Below are positions 1-7,958 of a stretch of 32,723 nucleotides of DNA, piece after piece. Both the position numbers and the translations under genes were made by a program. Source of the DNA: an uncultured Clostridia bacterium (lineage in GTDB: Bacteria > Bacillota > Clostridia > Oscillospirales > Acutalibacteraceae); contig CANTDZ010000017.1 in NCBI GenBank assembly GCA_947652665.1, forward strand, positions 1 through 32,723, written 5' to 3'. Positions within the stretch are counted from its first letter, which is position 1, and each line of letters opens with the position of its first letter. The notes under the pieces were generated by a model. The model saw only the letters and a program-made list of their open reading frames with translations, made no database searches and had not been told where the DNA came from.

Positions 1-135
1 TGGTGTGTGGTAACTCAACTTTAACCGTTTTGGCTTCATCCTTCTACCTTTTTCTCCCTCCTGCTGTCCAAGATGTATTGTACTCCTACATTTTTCGGGC
101 TTTTCTTTGTTTTGCGGCGCAGATTTTGAACCCTG
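1..135. other. Left edge, no confident gene
   Basis: No complete gene is seen here. On the minus strand an ATG at 39 preceded by a weak purine-rich stretch opens a frame of 13 codons that runs off the left edge, so the next gene of the mobile-element remnant could begin here. Too little is present to identify it. Confidence 0.25.
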
Positions 136-1075
136 TTACATACGCATGTCCTGTTCCTCATCATCGCTATACAGCTGAACGGAACGGTCAGTTTTCAATC
201 CAAGCGCAGCTTTCTTTTCCTCAATTTTCAACCGTAGCTTGCTGTCAATCTGACTGTTTAGCCGTTCTGTTTTCCTCGAATAGCTTTGCGAAATCAACTG
301 GCAGAGTGTGAAAGCCAGCCTTTGCACCGAGAAAGAAACGTCCGTGTTGGGTGTGCTTTCTGCCTGTGTCATGCGCATCGCCAGCGTCGCAGAACGCATG
401 ATTATGTTCTTGATACTACGAAACTCCGGGTTATTTTCCAGCGGAATATCTGGTTTTTTCTTATCGTAATAAAGTGATAATTTTTCCCGATTGACGCTAT
501 TCCACTCAGAATATAACTTCGCAATGTCCCATCCTTTGCAATCTCAGCCACCATTTTGTTGACAGTCTCCTTCATGTTACGCGGCAAATATCCATACTGT
601 TTGCGGCCTTTGTGTGTTTTCAGTTGCGAAACCAGCCGTAGGAACAGGCTTTCCACCTCCGAACTGGGGGTATAAGATTCTCGAATTTTTGTGAGAAGCT
701 CACCCATTTCCGGCCGACTTTTCTTCTTCAGCCGGTCGCGGAGCCCTGTCTCCATTGTAAAAAGTTTGTACTGTTCATTGCGAAAAATATCATTGCCGAG
801 GGCGCTTCGCAGGCTTTCGATGCCCTTGTTAGTGAGCCAGCCCTGCTTCGCGTCCTTTGAGTACACCAGCAGATGCATATGCGGGTGGTGGGTTGTATTG
901 TGAAAGGCACCGTACCACCAGAGATTTCCGACGTCGATTTTCTGCGCTTCAGCCAGTTCTGTGACGTTGCGCCGCACCAAATCCCGCCACGCACTGGCGC
1001 GGTTATAGCCCAATCTCTCGGCATCTTCCCGCCGCAAACTGATGACATGCGTCCAAATAATCCCTTTGTGATTAC
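136..1075 (-). pseudogene. Degenerate MobL/MobP3-type relaxase
   Basis: Relic of a conjugative relaxase, the enzyme that nicks oriT and pilots the strand during mobilisation. The readable core has the family-like stretch THVISLRREDAERLGY and a histidine cluster (HHPHMH) of the type that binds the catalytic metal, followed by a helical region ending near KQYGYLPRNMKETV. The usual N-terminus, including the expected catalytic tyrosine region, is absent: the frame runs straight from the upstream accessory gene into the relaxase core. Near 524 a further -1 type frameshift occurs; one added base restores a continuous reading (EWNSVNREKLSLYYDKKKP, then the stretch ending at the TAA at 136-138). With one deletion and at least one frameshift it is very unlikely to be functional. 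Family assignment is from recalled sequence resemblance. Confidence 0.7.
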
Positions 1076-1413
1076 CCACTTCCTCCGCAACGGAATCGAG
1101 ATTTATCTTATCATCGGTCGGACTGAACAGCCCAACTATGCTGTTGCTCATGCCAATCTCCACGGCCAGCTTGAACAGCATTTCACACACATTCTCACCG
1201 AGGGAACGTATCTCGCCCTTAATGGCCCCAGCCAGCATCGGGGCTAAATAATTGATGTTCCTTTGTTGCCGAAGATAGCCTAGTATAGAACTCAACTGCT
1301 TTGCAGACAAAATCACCTTTTGATGTGGCATTAGCCGAATCCAGCATTCTCTCGATTTCCGCCACCATCGAAGGCCGCATCCAATAGGCGTATTTCTGTT
1401 TTTTCTCTCCCAA
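1076..1413 (-). pseudogene. Broken ribbon-helix-helix mobilisation accessory protein
   Basis: The ATG at 1413 opens a frame with KKQKYAYWMRPSMVAEIERM and GDFVCKAVEFYT, resembling the small ribbon-helix-helix-like proteins encoded just before MobL-type relaxases. After FYT the frame shifts. Removing one base at about 1281 restores FYT-GYLRQQRN and continues through SLGENVCEMLFKLAVE, the conserved second half of this family. At about 1076 the reading passes without a stop into the middle of the relaxase, so the end of this gene and the start of the next were lost in one deletion. In the intact arrangement the protein probably binds oriT and helps the relaxase. Here it is a fossil. Confidence 0.65.
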
Positions 1414-1522
1414 ATCGGCTCCTTCCTGACCGACCCCGGTCTATATTTCCCGAAATCCCTTGCGGTCGGCTCTGCCGCCTGCTGTGAACCGTGCGGGCCG
1501 GTCTCGCCTGCCGGCTCGGTCG

Positions 1523-1553
1523 GCGCTTGACGGTCGCCACTGGCGACCAGCGC
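1523..1553. other. Candidate oriT hairpin
   Basis: A perfect 7-bp inverted repeat, GGTCGCC/GGCGACC, has a 3-nt loop (1532-1548). Outside it are further complementary arms, GCGCT (1523-1527) and AGCGC (1549-1553), with a 4-nt bulge TGAC on one side. A GC-rich nested hairpin with a bulge, upstream of the accessory-relaxase pair and in a 275-bp stretch without a convincing gene, is what an origin of transfer looks like. No nic site was proven; the call rests on structure and position. Confidence 0.35.
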
Positions 1554-1619
1554 CCCCGCACTTTAACCTGCTTTCCCTTTTGACCGTCCAATCCATCTCA
1601 AAAACCTCCCTAAAATGTT

Positions 1620-1652
1620 CACCAAGGCCGTTCCCTGTCTCCGGCCTTGGTG
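1620..1652. repeat. 11-bp perfect inverted repeat
   Basis: CACCAAGGCCG (1620-1630) is perfectly complementary to CGGCCTTGGTG (1642-1652) around an 11-nt loop. It lies just downstream of the stop of the minus-strand excisionase-like gene. It has no T-run on the minus-strand exit side, so it could be a weak terminator for that gene or part of the transfer/replication region. Confidence 0.5.
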
Positions 1653-1688
1653 TTTCTCGTTCTCGGCTCTAAAAGCCCAACACGGCCC

Positions 1689-1916
1689 TCACAGGGGCCT
1701 ACTTGCGGCGTTTCCGCTCGCCATCTTTCCCTCGACCCATGCGAGAAAATTTTCTTTAGGAATCACCAGACGGGAGCCGATTTTCAGCACAGGGAATCCG
1801 GCACTGTGCATCAATTCATACACCCCCGCTGTGGATATCCCCAGCACCTGCGCCACTGTTTTCGCGTTCAGAAACAGCGGCATTTCGTCATAATTTTTGT
1901 AAATGGATTCTTTCAA
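1689..1916 (-). CDS. Excisionase-like HTH DNA-binding protein
   Basis: A 75-residue protein whose centre, FLNAKTVAQVLGISTAGVYEL, reads as a helix-turn-helix of the MerR/excisionase type. It is followed by a wing (FPVLKIGSRLVIPKENFLAWVEGK) typical of small Xis-like proteins that bend DNA at attachment sites or regulate mobile elements. The start is a TTG at 1916, chosen because AGGAGGT sits 5 nt upstream. It lies beside the decayed relaxase and the oriT-like zone, so it probably belongs to the same mobile element. No integrase is in the window. It could equally act only as a regulator. The frame is intact, unlike the relaxase. Confidence 0.75.
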   Translation of the reverse strand: MKESIYKNYDEMPLFLNAKTVAQVLGISTAGVYELMHSAGFPVLKIGSRLVIPKENFLAWVEGKMASGNAASRPL

Positions 1917-1938
1917 TCGGCACCTCCTAAAATTCCTC

Positions 1939-1967
1939 TTGACAATTCTCAGTCCATGGTTTAGACT
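1939..1967 (+). promoter_or_regulatory. Promoter of the DUF6076-like gene
   Basis: TTGACA (1939-1944), a 17-bp spacer and TAGACT (1962-1967, 4 of 6 to consensus). The predicted start near 1974 gives a leader of about 75 nt to the gene at 2049. It begins just upstream of the divergent excisionase-like gene, so the two could be co-regulated. Confidence 0.5.
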
Positions 1968-2048
1968 AATGGTAACAGATAGAATATGTTTTGCCCGGTC
2001 TGATCTGAAAAATATTTTACAGTTGGTCTATCGAGAGGAGAATGCCTC

Positions 2049-2942
2049 ATGTCTAACTACAATTTCCAATATTATATCAAGGATGGAGAAGAACATTTTG
2101 TCTTTGACAGAGAAGAAAAAAGCTTTCCGTTTCCAGAAAATCTTTTGCGCATACTCTATTTAGACATGTGGAAACTGGAACCAATGTTTAAGGAAATGGA
2201 CAAGTCTCTGCTGGATTTCATGCGGGAAAAGGAGTGGCAGTATGCCCAGGACATCATCAGCCGCCTGAACGAATTGGCGCAGGAGCACGTCTATTTTGAG
2301 TTCTTGTGCTTCGACTGGCAATGGCGTTTGGAAGAAACCATGCGCAAAGAATTCAAAGGTATGCACGAGCTTCTCCCTCGCAAGCAGCTGCGCCACATCC
2401 CCAGCGACATTGACACCATGCAAAAACAAATCATGAAGTTGTTTGAGACGGTGCTCGACATCAACAAAAAGAAGCAGCCCATGGGTGAAAAGTTGGAGCT
2501 CTACTTTGAATCTGCTAAACTACACTCGCTGTCTGTTTTCGATTTTCAGTCCTTGCAGACCTGTTTCGAGCGGGTTGGCTCTGGTGATTATGCGGAGGTC
2601 CTGCACCCAACATCCATCAAGGATTTTATCGATTTCTCTCTCCGAGAGTGCATCAAACGTGAAATAAGTATGCGCATCTGTAAAAGCTGCGGCCGATATT
2701 TCGCCGTAACAGGCCGCATCAACTCCGAGTATTGCAGTGTCACCCGTGACAAAAAGGGCCGCACTTGCAAAGAAATTGGCGCGATAAAGCTCTGGAACAG
2801 CACCAAGGGCACCGATGAGATTTTCAAAATCTATCGCCGGGAATACAAGAAACGCTTTGCATGGATTAAGGCAGGGCGTATCGCTCCCAGCGACTTCTTA
2901 CGCCTGGAGCGCCCAGGCGTAACAGAAAAAAATAGAGTGTGA
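2049..2942 (+). CDS. DUF6076-like zinc-ribbon protein of unknown function
   Basis: A 297-residue soluble protein with a long helical N-terminal two-thirds rich in charged residues. Near the C-terminus is a cysteine pattern (RICKSCGRYF, then EYCS and GRTCKE) that reads as a zinc ribbon, followed by a basic tail. This architecture matches the DUF6076 proteins that often accompany integrative elements in Clostridia; the match is from memory. The ATG follows AGAGGAG by 8 nt. It neighbours the excisionase-like gene and is transcribed away from it. Function is unknown; the zinc ribbon and basic tail suggest nucleic acid binding. Confidence 0.65.
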   Translation: MSNYNFQYYIKDGEEHFVFDREEKSFPFPENLLRILYLDMWKLEPMFKEMDKSLLDFMREKEWQYAQDIISRLNELAQEHVYFEFLCFDWQWRLEETMRKEFKGMHELLPRKQLRHIPSDIDTMQKQIMKLFETVLDINKKKQPMGEKLELYFESAKLHSLSVFDFQSLQTCFERVGSGDYAEVLHPTSIKDFIDFSLRECIKREISMRICKSCGRYFAVTGRINSEYCSVTRDKKGRTCKEIGAIKLWNSTKGTDEIFKIYRREYKKRFAWIKAGRIAPSDFLRLERPGVTEKNRV

Positions 2943-3021
2943 GAACGGAATGCTGTCTCTGAAAGATTTCAAAGTGTGGCTGCTAAATTCGTGAGGCTTT
3001 CTTTGCGATTTCGTTCCCCTC

Positions 3022-3051
3022 TTTACAAATCTCAGCAAGAGTTTGTATAAT
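3022..3051 (+). promoter_or_regulatory. Promoter of acetyltransferase-PHP operon
   Basis: TTTACA (3022-3027), an 18-bp spacer and a perfect TATAAT (3046-3051), about 40 bp upstream of the acetyltransferase start. This is a strong sigma-A type match. Confidence 0.7.
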
Positions 3052-3092
3052 AAAAAAGCAAACCATCTGCACACCGCAAAGGAGGAACCGCC

Positions 3093-3566
3093 ATGCGCGA
3101 AGAAGACAAAATCAAGGCCGGTATACTGTTCTGCCCCGGCGACCCGGAGTTGAAGGCCATCAAGCTGAAGACCCACAACCTGACCGTCCAGGATGACGCG
3201 GAGGTCACTATCGGCAACGACTGCAACTTCGGGCCCAACGTGACCATCGTCACCCCGGTGCATCCGCTGCTGCCGGACGAGCGCCGGGCCATGCTCAACG
3301 AGGCCGGAGAAGTGAAGCACCTGTGCTATGCAAAGCCCGTGCACATTGGCAGCGACTGCTGGTTCGGGGCCAATGTGACCGTGTGCCCCGGCGTGACCGT
3401 AGGGGACAACTGCGTCATCGGCGCGGGCAGTGTGGTGACCCGTGACATACCCCCGAACAGCTTTGCCGCCGGGGTGCCTTGCCGGGTGATACGGGAAATC
3501 ACCGAGGCGGACAGCATGGTACATATGCCCCAGGTACTGGCAGACAATCAGGTGATAAAGGGCTGA
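3093..3566 (+). CDS. Sugar O-acetyltransferase with internal deletion
   Basis: Left-handed beta-helix (hexapeptide repeat) acetyltransferase of the maltose/galactoside O-acetyltransferase family, which moves acetyl from acetyl-CoA to sugars. Hexapeptide rungs are clear (VTIGNDCNFGPNVTI, VHIGSDCWFGANVTVCPGVTVGDNCVIGAGSVVTRDIPPNSFAAGVPCRVIREI). It has 157 residues; the family usually has about 185-205. The N-terminal EEDKIKAGILFCPGDPEL motif is present but runs within about 15 residues into NLTVQDDAEVTIG, so some 45 residues that normally form the acceptor lid and first coils are missing, without frame loss. AAAGGAGG precedes the ATG. It may be inactive or altered in substrate. It lies 11 nt before the PHP phosphatase gene. 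Confidence 0.8.
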   Translation: MREEDKIKAGILFCPGDPELKAIKLKTHNLTVQDDAEVTIGNDCNFGPNVTIVTPVHPLLPDERRAMLNEAGEVKHLCYAKPVHIGSDCWFGANVTVCPGVTVGDNCVIGAGSVVTRDIPPNSFAAGVPCRVIREITEADSMVHMPQVLADNQVIKG

Positions 3567-3577
3567 AAGGAGCGCAT

Positions 3578-4417
3578 ATGTACGCGGACTACCATTTGCA
3601 CACCTATTACAGCGACGATTCCGACTATCCCATGGAGCGGCTGGTGCAGGACGCCATAGCCATGGGCCTGGAAGAAATCTGTTTTACCGATCATGTGGAC
3701 TACGGCATAAAGGGGGATTGGCCAGACGCATCCACCGGCTACCGCCCGGAGGAAAAGGCCGGGCGCCCCGCCATGAATGTAAAATACCCAGCTTATCATG
3801 GGGAGATACAAAGGCTCCGGGAAAAATACGCGGGGAAACTCTCCATCCGGGAGGGCATGGAGTTTGGGATGCAGGGCCACACCGTCGGGCAATATGAAAA
3901 GCTGTTCGCCGCGTATCCTTTCGATTTCATCATCCTGTCCTGCCACCAGGTGGGCGACAAGGAGTTCTGGAACCAAGCGTTTCAAAAGGGAAAAAGCCAG
4001 GAGGAATATAACCGGGAGTATTACGAAGAGATACTTCGGGTGATGGGGCGGTATAAGGACTACAGCGTCTTAGGGCACCTGGACATGATCGTCCGGTATG
4101 ACCAAGAGGGGCCCTGCCCCTTTGAGAAGGTCCGGGATATCGTTGCGGAAATCCTACGGCAGGCCATACGGGACGGGAAGGGCATTGAGGTCAACACTTC
4201 CAGCCATCGTTATGGGCTGCCGGATTTGACACCTTCCCGGAACATCCTGAAGCTGTACAGGGACTTGGGCGGGAAAATCGTCACTATTGGCAGTGACACC
4301 CATGCGCCGGAGCATCTGGGGGCTTATGTACGGGAGAGTCAGGAAGAGTTGAAGGCTTTGGGGTTTGATTCGGTCTGCACCTTCCATAAAATGGAGCCGG
4401 TGTTCCATAGGCTGTGA
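3578..4417 (+). CDS. PHP-domain histidinol-phosphatase family protein
   Basis: A 279-residue PHP metallophosphoesterase of the HisJ/HisK histidinol-phosphatase type, which removes phosphate from L-histidinol phosphate in histidine synthesis. Metal-ligand motifs are visible: DYHLHTYYSDDS at the N-terminus (H6, H8), CFTDHVDYG, EFGMQ, SCHQVG, LGHLDMI and a terminal GSDTHAPEHLG. Length is normal. The ATG at 3578 was chosen over an upstream frame because GAAAGGAG precedes it and homologues start at this point. It follows the acetyltransferase gene by 11 nt and probably shares its promoter. No other his gene is nearby, so the true substrate may differ. Confidence 0.85.
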   Translation: MYADYHLHTYYSDDSDYPMERLVQDAIAMGLEEICFTDHVDYGIKGDWPDASTGYRPEEKAGRPAMNVKYPAYHGEIQRLREKYAGKLSIREGMEFGMQGHTVGQYEKLFAAYPFDFIILSCHQVGDKEFWNQAFQKGKSQEEYNREYYEEILRVMGRYKDYSVLGHLDMIVRYDQEGPCPFEKVRDIVAEILRQAIRDGKGIEVNTSSHRYGLPDLTPSRNILKLYRDLGGKIVTIGSDTHAPEHLGAYVRESQEELKALGFDSVCTFHKMEPVFHRL

Positions 4418-4425
4418 AAAAAGAG

Positions 4426-4453
4426 AGCCGGGGCGTTTTACCGCACCCCGGCT
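4426..4453. terminator. Bidirectional terminator between convergent genes
   Basis: AGCCGGGG (4426-4433) pairs with CCCCGGCT (4446-4453) around a 12-nt loop. On the minus strand the hairpin is followed by CTCTTTTTT, a good terminator tail for the isomerase gene; on the plus strand it is followed by TTCTCCC, a weaker one. Confidence 0.8.
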
Positions 4454-4461
4454 TTCTCCCC

Positions 4462-5214
4462 TCAAATCCCCAACCCCTGCAAGTACCGCAGGCTGGCTCC
4501 TACACACTCAAACGGGTCACGGGTCCAGCGCTCCTGCTCAGTGAAAATGTACTTGGTGCCCGCCTTCCTGCACGCGGCGGCAATGGGCCCCCAATCCGTC
4601 TCACCTTCGCCTAAGGGGGTCAGGTACTCACGGCTTCCGGACATACGGCGGCGGTCTTTAAAGTGCACCAGGTCCATTTTCCCGGCGAAGTCTTTCGCCA
4701 GCTTTTCGGCGGGCACACCGGCGTTGATGGAATAATACACGCACCAGGTAAGCTGGGTCTCCTTGGGAAGCATGGCCAGCAGGCGTTCGTAGCGCGGGAT
4801 GCCGTCTAATGGCTTGTAATCCCAGGAAAGGGGGTGGAAGCTGGCGATGAGCCCCTTTTCCTGGGCCAGATTGCAAAGCTTTTCCAGGTCACGGGCGATG
4901 TGCTCCAAATGATAGATGTCCTGAACTTGGGAGGGGTACAGCACAAACGTGACGTATTTGCACCCGCAGGCCAGGGCCCGGTCGAGGATGCGCTGGGGTG
5001 TTTCATTGAAGGGGTAGTCCTCCTGCAAGCCTATAGCCTCCAGGCCCGCTTCCTCCAGGGCCGAGGCAAGTGTCTCATCCGGGATGGTGTAGGGCAGGCC
5101 CTGCAACTGTACGGTTTCATAGCCTTGGGCGGTCAGCTTCTTCAGGGACTCCCGCAATCCCTCTTCGGTTTGGATGTATGGCGCGATGCTGGAAAGCTGG
5201 ATACCAAATTTCAT
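4462..5214 (-). CDS. Sugar phosphate isomerase/epimerase (TIM barrel)
   Basis: A 250-residue TIM-barrel protein of the xylose isomerase-like/AP endonuclease 2 superfamily, which isomerises or epimerises sugars or their derivatives. The start MKFGIQLSS and the metal/substrate stretches IGLQEDYPF, ASFHPLSWDY, DLVHFKDRR and TEQERW are typical. The ATG is preceded by AGGAGG at 8 nt. It is transcribed divergently from an AraC regulator across about 130 bp, which suggests that this regulator controls it in response to a sugar or sugar acid. The exact substrate cannot be read from the sequence. Confidence 0.8.
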   Translation of the reverse strand: MKFGIQLSSIAPYIQTEEGLRESLKKLTAQGYETVQLQGLPYTIPDETLASALEEAGLEAIGLQEDYPFNETPQRILDRALACGCKYVTFVLYPSQVQDIYHLEHIARDLEKLCNLAQEKGLIASFHPLSWDYKPLDGIPRYERLLAMLPKETQLTWCVYYSINAGVPAEKLAKDFAGKMDLVHFKDRRRMSGSREYLTPLGEGETDWGPIAAACRKAGTKYIFTEQERWTRDPFECVGASLRYLQGLGI

Positions 5215-5264
5215 GATTCATTCCTCCTGATGGGGCTTGACACAGTCCCCTTTGATTTTATATC

Positions 5265-5293
5265 ATTATAGTGCGGATTCTTGAGGATATCTA
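5265..5293 (-). promoter_or_regulatory. Promoter of the isomerase gene
   Basis: On the minus strand TAGATA (5293-5288), a 17-bp spacer and a perfect TATAAT (5270-5265). The predicted start is near 5258, giving a leader of about 45 nt. It lies in the divergent region shared with the AraC-type regulator. Confidence 0.6.
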
Positions 5294-5346
5294 TAAGAGA
5301 ATCGCAAGGTAAGATAACAATATTTCAATTTCAGGAGTGAGCAGCC

Positions 5347-6207
5347 GTGCAGCTAAAAGTCCGCAGCGACCAGTCAGAGCGCTTTGAATACACCAGCGCC
5401 GCCGACTTTCCCATATATGTGAACACCCACGGCAACCTGTCCGATTTCCCAAACTCCACCACTCTGGCCCACTGGCACGACGACCTGGAGTTTACCCTGG
5501 TGCTCTCGGGCAGCAAGGTCTGCTGCGTCAACGGTGTGCCCGTGCGGCTGGGGGAAGGGCAGGGGATTTTTGTGAACACCCGGCAGTTGCATTATGATTT
5601 CTCCCCGGACAAAGGCGAGTGCCATTATTTGTGCCTGCTGTTTCATCCCATGCTGATGTGTGCCTCGCCGTACATCGAGCGGACTTTTATCGAACCAGTG
5701 TTAAACGGCGCGCCGCCCTATCTTCTGCTGGAGGGGGATTTGTTCCAACTGGTGCGGGACACCATTTACAGCCTGGAAGGGAGCTTGGGCCCCCTGCGCA
5801 TACAGGGCAAGCTTTGGCAGGTGTGGGAGGCTTTGTATGCCTGCACTCCTTTGCCCACAGACCCTCCACGGCCCCGAAACCAGGGCTTGCACGCTTTGCA
5901 GAGCATGGTGTCGTTCGTGCAGAAAAACTATAAAGAGAAGGTGACGTTAGCCGACATCGCCCGGGCGGGCAGCGTGAGCAAGACCACCTGCTGCTCGATT
6001 TTTAAGAAGTACAGCAACCAAAGCCCGCTGAATTACCTTATCGAATACCGCCTGCGCCGGGGCCGGGAACTGCTGCGTTCTACAGACATGACTGTGACGG
6101 AGATTTGCTTTGAGGTGGGTTTTTCGGGGGCCAGCTACTTTAGCGAGAGTTTCCGAAAGGCTTTTGGGTGTACGCCGCTGGAGTTTCGGAAACAGCGGGA
6201 TCATTAG
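5347..6207 (+). CDS. AraC-family transcriptional regulator
   Basis: 286 residues. The N-terminal half is a cupin-like sensor (HWHDDLEFTLVLSGS, then GEGQGIFVNTRQLHYDFSP). The C-terminal 100 residues are the AraC double helix-turn-helix (VTLADIARAGSVSKTTCCSIFKKY and MTVTEICFEVGFSGASYFSESFRKAFG, ending TPLEFRKQ). The start is the GTG at 5347, with AGGAG about 9 nt upstream. It diverges from the TIM-barrel isomerase and probably activates it when a sugar ligand binds the cupin. The C-terminal DNA-binding match is unambiguous; the ligand is unknown. Confidence 0.9.
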   Translation: MQLKVRSDQSERFEYTSAADFPIYVNTHGNLSDFPNSTTLAHWHDDLEFTLVLSGSKVCCVNGVPVRLGEGQGIFVNTRQLHYDFSPDKGECHYLCLLFHPMLMCASPYIERTFIEPVLNGAPPYLLLEGDLFQLVRDTIYSLEGSLGPLRIQGKLWQVWEALYACTPLPTDPPRPRNQGLHALQSMVSFVQKNYKEKVTLADIARAGSVSKTTCCSIFKKYSNQSPLNYLIEYRLRRGRELLRSTDMTVTEICFEVGFSGASYFSESFRKAFGCTPLEFRKQRDH

Positions 6208-6325
6208 ACCATAGAAAATGTGCTTAGGTGATGGAAGTCTGTCCCATGGGAAAACCATACGGAGCTATGCTCATAAATAAAAGTAAGCCTAGCAAAAAAT
6301 ATTTTTTATAAACTGCTCGAATCGC

Positions 6326-6354
6326 TTGTGCTTCCGTTTTTGTTATGGTATACT
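6326..6354 (+). promoter_or_regulatory. Promoter of the ppa-selD operon
   Basis: TTGTGC (6326-6331), exactly 17 bp, then TATACT (6349-6354). The ATG of the pyrophosphatase gene is 30 bp further on. An A/T-only palindrome (6294-6307) lies upstream where an UP element would sit. Confidence 0.65.
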
Positions 6355-6384
6355 GGCATCATAAAGAAGAAAGGAAGCAGGAAC

Positions 6385-6918
6385 ATGAATATTTGGCATG
6401 ACATCTCTCCCAAGCGCATCCAGCAGGAGGATTTTTGCGCAGTAATCGAAATCACAAAAGGCGGCAAGGCAAAATACGAGCTGGACAAGGAAACCGGTCT
6501 TTTGAAGCTGGACCGTGTCCTGTACACCTCCACCCACTATCCGGCCAACTACGGCTTCATCCCTCGCACCTACGCCCAGGACGGCGACCCCTTGGACGTA
6601 TTGGTTCTATGCTCGGAGAACATCCTGCCCATGTCTCTGGTGAGGTGCTATCCCATTGGGGTGATCATCATGGACGACGGCGGCGCAAAGGACGAAAAGA
6701 TTATAGCCATCCCCTTTGAGGACCCTACCTATAACACCTATCAAGACATCGTCCAATTACCCGGCCATATCTTTGAAGAAATGCGTCATTTCTTCTCTGT
6801 CTACAAGGAGCTGGAGCACAGTAAGGAAACCGAAATCAGCGAAGTAAAAGGGGCCGCAGCAGCACGGGAAATCATTTCTGACTGCTTAGAGCGCTACCTT
6901 AACGACTTCTGCCGATAG
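6385..6918 (+). CDS. ppa: Inorganic pyrophosphatase (family I)
   Basis: Soluble Mg-dependent pyrophosphatase, hydrolysing PPi to two phosphates in the cytosol. The 177 residues match the family length. Visible are [31 protein letters not shown] and the signature [10 protein letters not shown] with its metal-binding aspartates, then DEKIIAIP. The ATG at 6385 follows AAGGAAG and is preferred to an upstream frame start at 6328 that would overlap the promoter. It is the first gene of a tight operon, ending 8 nt before selD. Placement with selenium and molybdenum-cofactor genes is unusual. It may pull PPi-forming steps such as MocA-type CTP transfer, which is inference. Confidence 0.92.
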   Translation: MNIWHDISPKRIQQEDFCAVIEITKGGKAKYELDKETGLLKLDRVLYTSTHYPANYGFIPRTYAQDGDPLDVLVLCSENILPMSLVRCYPIGVIIMDDGGAKDEKIIAIPFEDPTYNTYQDIVQLPGHIFEEMRHFFSVYKELEHSKETEISEVKGAAAAREIISDCLERYLNDFCR

Positions 6919-6926
6919 GGGGAGCT

Positions 6927-7958
6927 ATGGAACCAATACAGTTTTGCACAGGGGGCGGGTGTACCGCCAAGCTGGGGGCCGGGGTACTGGAGCGGGTACT
7001 GAACCGTCTGCCCAAAGGGCCCGCAGATGAAAACTTGTTGGTGGGCTACGACAGCAAGGACGACGCGGCAGTCTACCGCCTTCGCGATGACTTGGCCTTT
7101 GTGCAGACTCTGGACTTTTTCCCGCCCATGGTAGAAGATCCCTACCTTTTTGGGCAAATCGCCGCTGCCAACGCCTTAAGCGACATCTATGCCATGGGCG
7201 GCGTTGTCAAGACAGCCCTCAATATCGTATGCTCCCCGGAATCCATGGACTTGAATATCCTGGGCCAAATCATGCAGGGCGGCGCGGAGAAGGTCATAGA
7301 AGCCGGGGGCGTTTTGGCGGGAGGGCACTCCATTGCGGACAGCGGCGTAAAGTACGGCCTGTCCGTCACCGGGGTGGTGGACCCCCGGAAAATCTACCCC
7401 AATAACGGCGGCAGGGCTGGCGATAAGCTCATTCTTACCAAAGCTTTGGGCGTGGGTATTATCTGCACGGCGGGTCGAGTGGGGGAGGCGTCCCCTCAGG
7501 CCATGGAGGCGGCTGTCAAATCGATGACAACCCTGAATAAATACGCCGCCGAAGCCTGCCAGGGGCATACCATCCACGCCTGCACGGACGTGACCGGCTT
7601 TAGTTTCCTGGGGCATCTCCACGAAATGCTGGACGGTCGGCTTTCTGCACGGGTAAAGCTTGCAGAAGTGCCCTATTTCCCGGAGGCTGTGGACTATGCC
7701 AACGAGTTCCTGCTTACCGCTGCAGGCCAGCGCAACCGGAATCATGTGGGTCCCTTCGTTCGCTTTGAAAACGTCCCCTTTGCCATGGAGGAGGTCTTGT
7801 TTGACCCCCAGACTTCCGGCGGATTGCTTATCGCCTTGCCGCCCGAAGAAGCCCCGGCCCTGCTGGATAAGCTGCAGGGTCTGGGACTGCCTGCGCGTAT
7901 AGTGGGTGAACTGCTTGAGAAACAAGAGGACGAAATAACCGTGGAGGGCCAAGCATGA
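6927..7958 (+). CDS. selD: Selenide, water dikinase (selenophosphate synthase)
   Basis: 343 residues. Makes selenophosphate from selenide and ATP, the selenium donor for selenocysteine, selenouridine and the labile selenium of molybdenum hydroxylases. The N-terminal active site reads [10 protein letters not shown]12 and K15 correspond to Cys17 and Lys20 of the E. coli enzyme, so this is the cysteine and not the selenocysteine form. Further motifs are [47 protein letters not shown] and [12 protein letters not shown]. It starts 8 nt after ppa, and its TGA overlaps the ATG of yqeC. No Sec-incorporation genes are in the window, which fits a role in hydroxylase maturation. Confidence 0.96.
   Translation: MEPIQFCTGGGCTAKLGAGVLERVLNRLPKGPADENLLVGYDSKDDAAVYRLRDDLAFVQTLDFFPPMVEDPYLFGQIAAANALSDIYAMGGVVKTALNIVCSPESMDLNILGQIMQGGAEKVIEAGGVLAGGHSIADSGVKYGLSVTGVVDPRKIYPNNGGRAGDKLILTKALGVGIICTAGRVGEASPQAMEAAVKSMTTLNKYAAEACQGHTIHACTDVTGFSFLGHLHEMLDGRLSARVKLAEVPYFPEAVDYANEFLLTAAGQRNRNHVGPFVRFENVPFAMEEVLFDPQTSGGLLIALPPEEAPALLDKLQGLGLPARIVGELLEKQEDEITVEGQA

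Noticed and set aside
1441-1596. 51-codon minus-strand frame with a good AGGGAGG site
   Set aside because: The ribosome site is attractive, but the protein is low-complexity, arginine/glycine-rich and overlaps the oriT-like hairpin; no family resemblance was seen.
6927-7958. Selenocysteine codon in selD
   Set aside because: The active-site codon is an ordinary cysteine (C12) and no in-frame TGA interrupts the gene.
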